A stretch of 64,000 nt of DNA, taken from assembly GCA_914767715.1 (NCBI GenBank), contig OU612068.1:32240001-32304000 (forward strand), given 5' to 3'. Position numbers and translations under genes: made by a program. Position 1 is the stretch's first letter, and each line of letters starts with the position of its first letter. This document shows, piece after piece, positions 23,101 through 35,700 of this stretch. Below the pieces are notes generated by a model that saw nothing but the letters and a program-made list of their open reading frames with translations, was not told the origin of the DNA and did no database searches. This DNA is from Membranipora membranacea. Taxonomy: Eukaryota > Bryozoa > Gymnolaemata > Cheilostomatida > Membraniporidae.

Positions 23101-26100
23101 ATGGCGTCAACATGGAAGAAATCGGTGGATACTGTGGTTAAATCCAACAAGGTGGCTGATCGCTTCGCCAACATGACACTCCCCAAGGACAAATGTACAA
23201 GGTGTAAGAGGGTGGTATACGCTACAGAGCTCCAGAAGTAAGTGTGATAGATATGACTCATTATAATAACCTCAGAATAGGCACTTCCTCTTGCTCTATG
23301 AGTTCAAAACCAAAATCTGTACAGTAGATGGAACAGATAGATATGAACTCAGTAATGTGTAGTGACCTTACCTGTCACCTGCACCCTAGAACTTAGGTTT
23401 GGTGATCAATTTTCTCTGCCTGTTAGCCGTGACATGGGAATTATTTTGATGTTGTAGATCTGCAAAAGGCGATGTATTTCATAAACAGTGTTACAGCTGT
23501 GCTGAGCCTTCGTGTAGACAAAAACTGAACCATAACAATGCTAGAACTACACCTGGTGACTCCGAGATTTACTGCCAAGGTATGACCAACGATTCGCTGT
23601 CCAATTCATCTGTTTCTGGTGCTTGAACTAATGGGATGGATTGATGAGCAATGATCTCGGTTTGGCACTCAATTCATATTGAAACTAAATACAATATGTT
23701 ATTCTCTATGTTTAGCCCTTTATAACAATCATAGAATAGTCTAGTTCATCACAAATGGGTGTTTCCCATGGGCTTAATGACTACATAGTACATTTGCATA
23801 AAGGTGAATTCGATCACATTATGAGTATTGACAGTACTCTATCAAGTCACTCGGTTCAACTTGATATATTGGTTTCCAAAGTCCTTTTTTTCCTGGTTAC
23901 TCTGAACAATTGCTCTAAATAACCTCCCAGTTCAAGATGTATTATGAAATCCGATTTTTTTATAGGTAAATATAAGAAGCTATGGTTTGATTGTGTCTTT
24001 ATGTGTTGTCTTTCTGTACCAGGACATGTACCCAAGATGGCTGCTGGCAGTATAGGTCCTGATGCTATGAATATGATGAGATTGAAACAGTACAGCGACA
24101 TGCAGAAGAAGCTAAACAAGCGTGCTACATTACGAGCTGCAAAGTATGACCTTAACGCGTACAGTATACAAGGCAACATTCAGTCACAGAGCCTCGTAAA
24201 GGACAGCAATGATAATAAGATAGAGACTTCAGACCCGGCCCATCACTTCCCTGCTGTTCTGGTAAAGTACCAACTTGTAATTAGTGAATTCTGATCAGTG
24301 GTATTCGGTCATAAGTGTTCATGTATTCAAATGTGAGGTTGGAATGTTTATATCACATGCCTCTTGCACAAATCACAAATATGGGCTATGCACTCATTTA
24401 AAAAAAAAATTAAGCTGAACCTGAAATCCTTTATCTGCTGAATACCTAACCATAAGATAGACAAAGTGCGGCATTGTCTTACTTAAACTCAATTGGCGAA
24501 TCAAATTAAGTGTAAGAAGAGAATGAACATTCTTCTCAGATCTAGAGATGGAAACCATGGTGCTCATCATTCCGAGGATAAACAGTTATTTCTGTTTGGT
24601 TAGCAACAAGTGGCTAATTAATTTCTAATGTGAACTTATTAGTAAGTAATCAAGTCTAAATTTTTGGTGGTGCCAAATTGCTAGCGCAGCAATTTCCTGT
24701 AAACTGGATTAAATTTGGCTGCCTCCTGGATCCTCCCATATATGGTTATTTTTTAAATTAATATTGAACAAGTGGGTCTCTTTGTTCTAGTAATATTAAC
24801 CTAAACGATCGATCATGGCAATCTCAATTAATAATAATGTGAATTTGCTTAGCTTTGCCAAAATCAACGAAAATATGTAAACACGAATGTGATGTTGATG
24901 TTATGCAAAGTTCTTGATTTAATGGATGGTTGAGGTACAAAGCATGCAAATGGTACTAACAAGTAGCCTGTAATTAATACTGATTTTGTCAGTCACACCT
25001 ATGAACCATCACTTGGTTTGATATTGTAAACTTACTGTGAAAATTATAGTTTACCCATACTATGATTAGCCAAGTCTTTGACTCATACCAGTATTCATTA
25101 CGAAACTAACTGTGAATCTTGAGGTTTATTGTCTGAACTGTGCAAATAAAGCTAAACATCCTAAACTGTCACTGACAATTTGGAGAGCCTCTTTATGTCG
25201 AAAATAATTTTAATAATATTTTGAGTTTGTTATTTGGTACACATGGCCTTATTCGTTTCTGCGTATATTGATCAATTATTATTTATAAATAAAGTTCATA
25301 TCAATCAAAAGCAATGAAAAACACAAAAATATCAACTTCCTGCGTCATGGAATCATAAATAACATTCCAGACTGAATTTGCATACAGTGTATTGTTTTGG
25401 AAGAGGAATACAGCACAGCAAACTAATCCCAAAATCACCCAGAACTTAAAATGCTCATTTCTACCTCATTTCATACTTTGAGCACTGGGCACTTAGACAT
25501 AGATTAAGTGTACAGGGGTCAATATATGGGTGGTCAGCAGCAACTTTCTCTGTCTTGATAGATGTTTCAGCTCAGACTGTTTTGGTTATTGGATATGCAC
25601 ACAATTTTAAAATAACATATTCACATTCTCAACGTGTATATTTATCCGACAAACATGTGCTTGGATGGATTAATCTATCTGTTGGAAATTTATATCATGT
25701 ATTTTTCTCGCATAACTTTATCCTAGAGTTCAAAACCTTACCTCAGTAGTGATTTTATGTTATTGTCTTCTCCCTGTAGGTGGATGTGAACGAACAATAC
25801 CAAGAGGATCTGAGAAAGAGACAAGAGGAGCTCGAGAAGACTCAGAGAGAGGAAGAGGATGCCATGTTCAAAAAGTTTGAGTCAGAGAGAAAGGCCGTAG
25901 CAGCTGAGGCTGAGAAGGAGACCGAACAGGAGTGGGAGGTCAAGCTCAAGGACATCATAGCTATGTTTGAGAATAAGAAAATAGACCAGGATGAGTTTGA
26001 AAGGGTAAGTACACTCCTTCTATTAAGTTAGCCTGTGTAGGCTGTCCTGAATTATCTAACTACATGTCGAGAGGATTTAAGAAGCAAGTGATACCATGTT

Positions 26101-29100
26101 CCTTATGACCAGGTCCAACTATGAGATAGCAAACAAAGAGGACTTACGCCTCAGTGTTCTTTCTTCGTTCAGGCTGTGTTACTCAAAGTACCTTAATTTG
26201 GTCAAGGAGATACAGAGTCACCTGGGTGGCTAGCCAGGATCCTTGGCATATTCTCTGCATTGGCTGATGAAGTAATTGAAGTCTTTGGACAGCATAATTA
26301 GCCTGACAGCTGATATTTTTCTTTATTTTAGCGGAAAGCTGCAGCGCTGAAAGATTTTGAGACAAGAAAAGCTCAAAGACAGAAAAATAAAACACTAAGA
26401 GTTGTGCAGAAACAGCAGAGGGTGAGGTTTTGATGGCTGTACTTTAATTTTGTCCTACTATAAAAAGTAGCAATTAGTTTTATCATCATCCATTTCCTAA
26501 CACGATGATTACGGTATAATTGCTAATTGCTGGACTTTTATGACGCATCGAGTGCTCACAAACTGGTCATGTTGTAGGAAACATCAATATTGGTAGAGAA
26601 ACAAGGGGATGTTATGCTCAAGCTGATCAAAGACCAGAAGGATCAACTGGCTAAAGATATGCAGGAACAGTTACAGAATGCCAAGGTAAGACAAGTCATA
26701 TCAATTCAAAACATTTTTCAGTCACATTGCTGACTTAACTTCTGCAAAACTCCTTAGCCCTTGATCATGACAATGAAAACACATTATGATGTCAATAAAC
26801 AAAACATACCACTGCGATGGCCAAGAAATGCCCTTTCTTTTGTATAATATAGTGTACTCCTTTGCTATATATATACATATATATATATACCCATTCAAAT
26901 CCTGATTCTTGACTTATCAGAAAAAGCGAGAGAGCGGAGATCCTGATGCCGAGGAGGTAATTTTTATTTCTGTTAGAAGTTATCAACCAACATAATTAAC
27001 CAACGTACCTAGTCTAATACAATATAGGGCGATAACCTTACTAACATTATCCATTACACATGGAGAATCATGTAACATTAATATCAGCCTGGTTACTACC
27101 ATGGTTCGGTGGCTCTGTCAGAGAGCGTGGGTTAGATTGTAGCATGTGTTGATGAGTGGCAATGTATGGACTGATGTTCAGTTCTCTGCATGCATTGGAA
27201 GCAAGTTTAACCAAGTAAAAGTATATGATTTGATCTCAATTCATTATTGTTTGCTCTGCTTAGCTTCTAATACTCATGCCTCCAGAGTCCAGACAGTTCA
27301 CATGCCAAATCCACAGTCCACCTTTTTCTGTCTGTCACACATAGAACAAGGCTTGTCTCGTGGATATCATGTTTACATTGTGACAGATGAGTGGTAAATG
27401 GGTTCTAGAACATAGTGCTTACACAACCATGTGCAAAAATAGCTCTGATACGAGCTTTCTTACATTAACCCACCAACATCAAATGAGTCTGTCTATCCCA
27501 ATTACTTACTGCTATGCTTACCCTAACTCTAAATCCTGCTAACCTGAGGATACAAATTACACATGTTAGAGTTTTTCGTCTCCTCTCATCCATTTTTTTA
27601 CAAACCAACTCCCATTACCGACCCCCGATACCGACCCCCGATACCGACCCCCGATACCGACCTCCAATACCGACCCCCAATACCGATACCCCCATATCGA
27701 CCCCATCACGACCCCCATGACCGACCCCCTATATCTCCCCCCTGCCTAGACTAAGGACTTCAATGACAACAAGGCTGTCAGTTATCTAAGCGCAGTCTCC
27801 AACTTGAACTGATACTTCAACTCAAATCGCATCTTGTTAAGATTCCTTTGCAACGCCATTGTATTTGCTATCTGCTTACTGTCTAAAGCTTGACCAGTGC
27901 ATTGCTTAGCACCCAAATAAGGTTCTTGTTGCGTCAGAGTAGGCATTGAATCAATAGTACCAGATGATCCTCCTCCGTTATGACGTCAAGACATGAATAA
28001 TATTTGGGTATCATTAGACAGCGGGAGGCTTATAATGGAAACTTGGTTATGATTTTATCTATAAGATGGTATTGTATGCATCGTACAATTATAATAGTTT
28101 TGCAGTCCGTGTATATGTGCCTTGCTGTGAAAATCACAGGTCACAGGCAAAGTCATCTTGTACGATGTCCGTATGAATTCAGTTCATACCAGGCAAAATC
28201 ATAGGTCTAAAAGCAAACCCCAGTGTTCAGAATTCACTTTTTGAAAAAATCCTGTTAATGTGATCAAAGTCCCGAAATTGCAGTTTTATCTGCGATAAGT
28301 ACACATAGCCTGCATGAAGACCAACAGCGTCCAGCAGGTATAGTGTAAAACACCTTAACTGTTCATTTGTCTTTCAATTCATCTATTCATTCTCTACTAC
28401 CAGGCAGCAGGATGGCTCGAGGATTTTGGGGAGGAGAGTCTTAACATTGAGGAAGTGATCACTGACATCATCGGTACCACAGAGGCCCCGCCTCCTCAAG
28501 TGGCTCGAAGGAAGAAAACTGATATAATGCCAGATGAAGGTGAAGATGAAGAGTTTAGTAAGGTGAGTTGTCTTACACTGAAATTAGTAAGGGGTGGATG
28601 GTCTCCTTTTTACATAAGAAGGTCCTGCGCTCACTAACATTAATAAACTTGTCTACTGATGGTGATCTGTAGGTTGGGCCTATGCATTTTTCATTCTCTG
28701 GTCCTCCTAAATAACTAATTGTTAGATTGATTGTTGTGGGAGGTTTTTATGTCTTGCAACTTCACTGCTGACTAATGGCGCATGTAGTCGAGAATAGACA
28801 GAAACTGTTGTGATAATGTGAAACTTGTTCAAGTACTTTAGTAATTTTGATGTTAATCCCTTTAATGTAGATATTATCTATCAGCTTTATTGCTTACTTG
28901 TACACCTATTGTTTTACTTCCAGGTGTTTGACCACCATGTGGCTACAGTAGCTGAGAATGAGCAGACAACTTTCACTGAGTTGGTGCACATACTGACAGG
29001 ACCATTCATGGATGATCTTTCAAAAGCCAGGTAATGTAGCCCACATGGGTGTATAACTGAATGATGACAGTACTGAACAGTTCATGTCTGGTAGTTAAAT

Positions 29101-32090
29101 CTGATACAATGGCATTTTATTCTTCGAAATAAAAAAAAGAGATAGAGAATTGTAATAAATTTGTATTGTGTACATGTTTTGTTACTAGGGAAGGAAAGGT
29201 ATGGAGTTTCTTCTTATCATGCTCGTCATTTATGTTAATGATATATGTTGCAGAGCTATATATCGTTGGATAACATACAAGGATTTGAATGCTATACAGT
29301 TCAGTGAAACAGGATCTGATTCACCGATGGGATTGTTACGTGGGATAAAATTCGGAACAGAAACTTATCACACATTGTTCAAACGACTTTGCAGGTTGGT
29401 TTATTTTCTGTGTGGATTACAATCAACAGGTACTTTATTATCTTCAGAACTTTTACAACTAACCAACCAGACCACACTGTGTATGCAATGAACTCTGAGA
29501 GGGAGTTCATTGGTATATGTGTGAACCATTATGAATAAATATTTGATGGTAGCTTAACATTAGAGAGATCATTCATTTCAAAAATGACACAATGAATTCA
29601 AAGAACATCCTTTATTATGGTTGATGATTACGTCTCAAATCTTTGTATTACATGTAGCTATGCCGGATTACATTGTTGTGAGGTGAATGGCAAATCAAAA
29701 AGTGTGGGCTATGAACCAGGGATGAAGTTTGAAGGTAACATGTTCAGGAATACGTGGAATGCCGTACTCATCGAGGGAGAGTGGAGGCTTGTACAGTGTA
29801 ACTGGGGTGCTAGGTAAGCATCACCTCACTGATAATATATTCCATAACTTTAGTTCACCAGAGTAGTACAAAATGATATTATGTGTTATTTCTTACAGCT
29901 CCCTGATTCAATCAGGTAGTTTGGGACTCCATGATGCAAACAACAGGATAGAAGTGGTTTAGGATACAGAGTTGTCTGCTTAATATCAGTGACATGACAA
30001 CTCCCAGGCCTTTTTAATTTTATTTTCATTCAGTACAGCTTTCTATACTTACTTATTCTGCCTGTAGATTTCTGGTTATAAACAAGGATAAAAATGAGAA
30101 GAAGACTCCAGCACAAACTGAGAACAAAGATGATAGTATAAAATACCAGTATGATGAGCACTACTTCCTCACTGATCCAGAGGATTTCATTCAGGAATTC
30201 TTCCCTACAAAGCCTGAATGGCAACTTCTGACCACAAACATATCTCAAGAGGAATTCGAGAGCCAACCACTCGTCAGGTACTTGAAACACTTCAACAATA
30301 TCTTATCTGCTGTGAACTTGGAGAATAATGAGGAATAGTAATTATTGATTATTAAGAATTATCACACATTTCACCCAGCCCCATCCAATCCGTGAATGGT
30401 CGAAAGCATTTTATTTCCAAACAAACTGTTCACTTTGACTACTAAGGCTCACTAAAATATTAGCCAAAAGAAATGATCGAACCTCAACGTATATGATATT
30501 ATTTTGTCTAGGTCGATATTTTTCCATCTGGGATTGAAGTTCAAGAAGTCATATTCAGCTGTTCTCGATGCTTCTAAAACAGGAGCTGTGGATATACGTA
30601 TATTAGTCCCTCAAGAGATATCACAAGAATTAGCCTTCTTGTATCAGCTGAGGTTTAGTGATAAAGCCAAAGCCCAGGAGACAGAGTACTGTGGAGCTAA
30701 ACTGGACAGATTCGTCTATCAGTCTATGAATGAAACCGAGGTAAGTGTCTACACTATATCAGTGCAATATTCTGTCACAATATGCTGTACTGCTCCTCCA
30801 TAATATTGGGTTGTATTCATTGTTGTACATCAATACACAAAGTTGCTCAATGCGCAAGTGAAATTTTCTTCTCTTGCCAGGTAATATATTCTGCTCATGT
30901 ACCAGCTAATGGAGAGTACTACCTACAAATATTCGCCTCCAGGATGGAGACAACAGGACCTGGTGCTGTCTCAAGTATGGATGGTATCAAACTGAAATGT
31001 GTCTGCAAGTTCAAAATCGCATGTGATGGTATGGATGATAAGATGTTCCCTCTTCCACATTGTGCACCAGGGGAGTGGGGACCGAGAAAAGCCAGTCGTC
31101 AATACAACATGACACCAGTTTCTCATACACAGGGCGTCATCAGCGCGGAGAACAATCTCAAAGTGAAGTTTACTCTGGGTATGCCGCTCACATTCCTAGC
31201 AAAGATACGTATGAGAGATGTGGAAGATAAGTTCTTCCAGGACTTTGTTGATGCTCAATTTGATGACGAGCATCTGAGGGTCAAGGTCGGTTTTCCAGCT
31301 GAAGGACAGTATGGTTTAGATATCTACGCCAAACCTAAAGACGCCCCAGCTAGTCAACCTCTGGCCCATGCCTGCAAATACCTGATCAATGTTACAAAAA
31401 TTCAGAACCCTGTAGATTTTGGGTTAGCTGCGATTGACAATGCTCTAGAGACCTGCATGGGTAATTGGGGGGCGCTGCCGATAATCCAGGATTTCGGAAT
31501 TGTCCCATTATCTCACACTTCATCGTGGAGGATAAAGACAAACATGGCACAGACTGTGATAAAGTTCTCTGTACCTGCTGATGTAGTGATGTCAGCACAT
31601 CTAGTTAGAGAACCTGATGAGGATTACCGAGAGCATCTGCAGGTGAGAGCTTTCTGTCTCGATATCATATCACTCTATTCATTTATACTACTTATTCATA
31701 CCTTAAATTTCTCTCTATTGGTTAGGAGATTAGCTCATATGGACGCTATATAGATGATTAGAAGTTTTCTCACTCTGGCTTATCATTGAATCATGTCTCT
31801 AAAAAATTATTTTAGATGGGCTCTTGGAATGTGGCTTCACAACACTTGTATTACTGTCTTTTTTGACTATATACTGCTTCCTAACAGTATTTTACATCAC
31901 ATTATATATGTATTTCATTGTGTTTCAGATACAAAGGTTGAATGACGAGCTCACCAATTTGAATATTCACAACATCAAGATTGCTGGAAACTACATGCTG
32001 ATGATTTTTGCGAGATTTGACTCCGACGACAGCACTGTTTACAACAACATTTTCAACTATATCATTAAAAGCAGCTTTGGGCAATCATAG
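23101..32090 (+). CDS. LIM domain and KY/transglutaminase-like protein, hillarin type
   Basis: Fifteen exons: 23101-23237, 23458-23579, 24023-24261, 25780-26004, 26332-26421, 26578-26685, 26921-26956, 28404-28562, 28924-29030, 29254-29394, 29658-29813, 30068-30277, 30512-30740, 30881-31642, 31929-32090; sum 961 codons including stop (960 aa). Residues about 32-85 form one LIM zinc-binding domain (CTRC, HKQCYSC, YCQGH). A long charged coiled coil follows (about 165-320, QEDLRKRQEELEKTQREEED). Residues about 373-510 are a transglutaminase-like KY domain (ARAIYRWI; LFKRLC; TWNAVLIEGEWRLVQ; CNWGA). Two beta-rich KY C-terminal regions then follow to the end. LIM+KY is the architecture of hillarin, a cytoskeleton-associated protein. 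The positions aligning with the catalytic Cys, His and Asp read T443, T487 and Q501, so enzyme activity is unlikely. The ATG (MASTWKKSV) is the first in the exon; its upstream context is untested. Confidence 0.92.
27617..27730. repeat. 13-bp minisatellite (ACCGACCCCCGAT)
   Basis: About eight imperfect 13-bp units, C-rich on the plus strand, within the intron between LIM/KY exons 7 and 8 (26957-28403). The Pro-rich frames it creates are not genes. Confidence 0.9.
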
Positions 32091-32396
32091 CTCAAATTAT
32101 GTCCACGGAAAACTCAGTAAGCAGAAAATCTGTTACATTTCTTATTTTGATCATTGGTAGTAATATTTATGGCTTGTTATCCACTAGAATATTAAACCCT
32201 ACATTAGGGCATGTAGCTGCATGGTGTACAACTGTATCTCGCATTCATCTAGATTAAGTTAAATGTATTATGGACTCAAATTAAACAGTTATATAATTAT
32301 AACAGCAAGCTAATTTGTTCATATTCCTCCAAGGTGCTTCTTTCTTCATCATTAGCATACCACTATCATTCTTATGTTTATCATTCTATTGCTTCT

Positions 32397-32402
32397 AATA
32401 AA
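32397..32402 (+). promoter_or_regulatory. Poly(A) signal AATAAA
   Basis: AATAAA about 307 bases after the LIM/KY stop codon. OTC converges from the other side, with its stop codon at 32739-32741, so the two transcripts have 3' ends within about 650 bp or may overlap. Confidence 0.45.
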
Positions 32403-32738
32403 TTATGATGCACTATGTAACATTAGAATGTATTTTCTAGGAGCTTGTCTTGCAAATGGGACTCTATAATTATCGCACACTTGTAACCAAGCCTTGCCAT
32501 GAAGTATGGAATTCATGTGTTTTTGATTTTTATTACTGTTCATCGCAGAAAATGTAAAGATGATTCAATATGGAAACAAATCAGCGTTATGGAGATCAAA
32601 ATACTAAATAGGTAGAGATTTTATAAATGAGGATTCTTTGGTTAGGTAAAAAAACCTGCAGATCGCTCTCCAACTAGTTGAAAATTAAAGTTACTGTCAA
32701 GCTGTCTTGATAAGGTTGTTGTGTGTAGAAGAAGAAAA

Positions 32739-35700
32739 CTAAAAGTCTGGTACAGGAATCATTTGATGGTGATCCTTCAGCAGGTGCAGCAACACAGACT
32801 AAAACATCAATAAAGCATTTGTCAAACTGTTGTTGAGCTTTAATATGTGACATTTTAAAATCATTACAATGTACACTGCTCCGTATTCAAAATGGAGAAC
32901 AGAAATGGTGATTGTGTTATTGGTATCCTCTCAAAGGGCATGACTCTCTTGTTCATTAACTGAAAATTGAGGCTTATGGCACCAGCTAAGTATCCATAAA
33001 ATATATTTTTATTATAAAATGTTTATGATAGAATCAGAACTATTTATTCAGTAAGACGCCCTATTACATCAGGGAGTTAAGAACCAAACACCCTGCTTAG
33101 TGCTTATGTTGTTAACTAAGCTCTCGGACATCCCTAACTGTTAAGACTACTTGACTTATCTATTCTCAAAACATCCCGAGACAACTCCAAGCTTCTATAC
33201 ATGTTTTTCCCATGACAATTTTTTCTCTCTAATCACATCTAACACAGGTCTCAGTTTGAATGTCTACTACTATATTCCTGTAAGCAACTGTAAACATGTA
33301 CAGAGAGGATTTAGCTTACCATGACAGTCCACTTCCTGTTCTCGGCCTCATTCCAAACAAGTGAGTTATCAGCATAGAAAACATCATCAGTCACCTCCTC
33401 AGCTTTACGTGGTAAACAGTGTAAAAACACATGGTTGGGATGTGCGAGGGCTGTCAGCTGTAAAATAGAAAATATAGATTGCTTTATCACCCAAGCACCC
33501 AATTTGTAACAGGGAGATGGTTTATGTGATAGTAATAACAGAGACCAAAGTCGATTACAATCAGTAGAGTGAAGTGTGACTTCATTCATACAATTCCGCC
33601 ATTCTATGATCTGTTACCGCAATCCTATTACGGTAATCAATTTAAAAACACATGATTAGGGTCTGCAAGAGCTGTCAGCTGTGAAATAAAAAAGTAAAGA
33701 CTTGATATAACTGCTGGTAACTGAAGTACGGCTCTTTCTCTCTTAGGAACCCAGTTTATAACAGGGAGACGGTTTATGTGCCTGAGATAGCAAGACCAAA
33801 GTCAATTCCACCAAGTAAGGTGATGAGTGGATAATATTATACAACCTACGATAGATTATCATAATCCTATTGATATCACTAACCAGAATGGGACATGTTT
33901 CCCTATACACTTTACTCACTGAACGATCCACCTGATAGCCCTGGAAGTCTTTAAGTCTCTGAGTTTTCTCGTGTTCAGCTCCCATACTGACGAAGGTATC
34001 AGTTACTATCACATCCGCACCTTTTACTGCCTCACGAGGATCGTTAGTGTAGTATATGGTCGTACCATTCTGATATACAAATATATGTGTAAACACCACA
34101 ACTAGCATATCTCACCTTTGCTCCCACATATGAAAACAAATTTACATATAAGGAGTACGATCATCTTCTTAATTTTGCTGAGAGACAACCAGGAGTAGAC
34201 TGCCATCGATTACATGAGTTCAAGTGTGTGTAAGATACTTCAATTAATCCTCAAGATAATCGAAAGCAAATTATGGTTTCTACAAATGTTATGACATGAA
34301 TTTCACAGCATGACATGTGTACATTGCCCCCCCCCCCAAACGCACAGCTTACCTCTTTACAGAATTGGTCAGCATCGAGGGCAACCTTTGTATTCACCTC
34401 ATACCCCTAAAAAGAGATAAAACATGTAAACAATATCAATACCCGTATAATATCTGAATGTCAGAGAAGGGTGACAGTCTGCTGTTGTCTCATTTAAATT
34501 TACAAGGGGAAAATATTTGACCAAATAATCAGATTGTAGATATAGAAGTATGATCATGGATGGCATATGGTTTTTGGCTCTTAGGCTAATTCATGATATA
34601 TCATCATTAAGACAAGTTAGAGGCTCTATATGCCCCTGTAAGGATTTACATGCAAACCAGCAAACCACCACCAACTTTACTGCATATCAAGGGTACCTGC
34701 TCTCCCTGCATTTCACAAAATATTTATGACAAACGTTTATTTAACTGTCATCATCATAACACTGACCTTTGGTGCGGCAACTCTTAGATTCATCCCCATT
34801 TTTGGACATCCCATCATGAATGAATGTGCTACAATGTAAAAATCAAGAACATCGCGCATGTTCAGTAAACCCACAATCATATCAAGGAAACAATATGTGT
34901 GAGTATATATGAAAGAAAGACACACAACAGAGTGCATAACAACAAGCATCAATGATCTACAATTACTTTGATCAAGAGCTCTAACACCGTGCAGGGTGTT
35001 GTGAGTGGCATTCCATAATCGACCAAGTGGCATTCCATAATTGACCACAGCCCAATCCAAAGTGATTGAGATGGGATTGGGATAATGGAATGCCACTTAC
35101 ATCAACCCTGGCAGAGTTTAAGCAAGTAGACTGGCGTTCTTTGCTGAAATGAATGAGAGGTCTCATTTCCAAATTGATCAACGCTTGATGAAATATACAT
35201 CTTCTGGAGGACCGGTTAGGGGACGTAAATGTCTAATCAACGGACTGAAAGACCAATGTTTTTTAGCAAAAGAAAGATTTCGTTCATTGTAATTGAGATA
35301 ATGGTGAATAACCACAGAATTAAACTCTTATCATAGAATGGAAATATAAGCATAACCCTATCCAATCAAAACACTCAACACCGGGGCTGATCTGACAATG
35401 ACCTTATTGGCTGTCCCTACTACCATGCAGACTGTAGCCTGGGAAATTGTCTTGTTTACAAAACTGCAAACGGTAAGAAATTACCTTCAGCGTTAATGAT
35501 TTTGGGCACTTCTAGAAATGCTACTAGGGACTGGCTATTTTTGCAAGTCCTTTGTTTGACAAAAGATAGCTAATTATGCTATTCCAGATATGGATTTCAA
35601 TGTGAATAACTTACTGACATTATTGTTTCCATCTCCAACCCAAGCAACATTCAAGCCTCGCAGCTGGCCGAAGTGCTCCTGTAATTCGATCTAACTATGA

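Noticed and set aside
27514-27754. Pro/Arg-rich open frames (RPPIPTPDTDP repeats)
   Set aside because: Translation of the 13-bp minisatellite in a LIM/KY intron.
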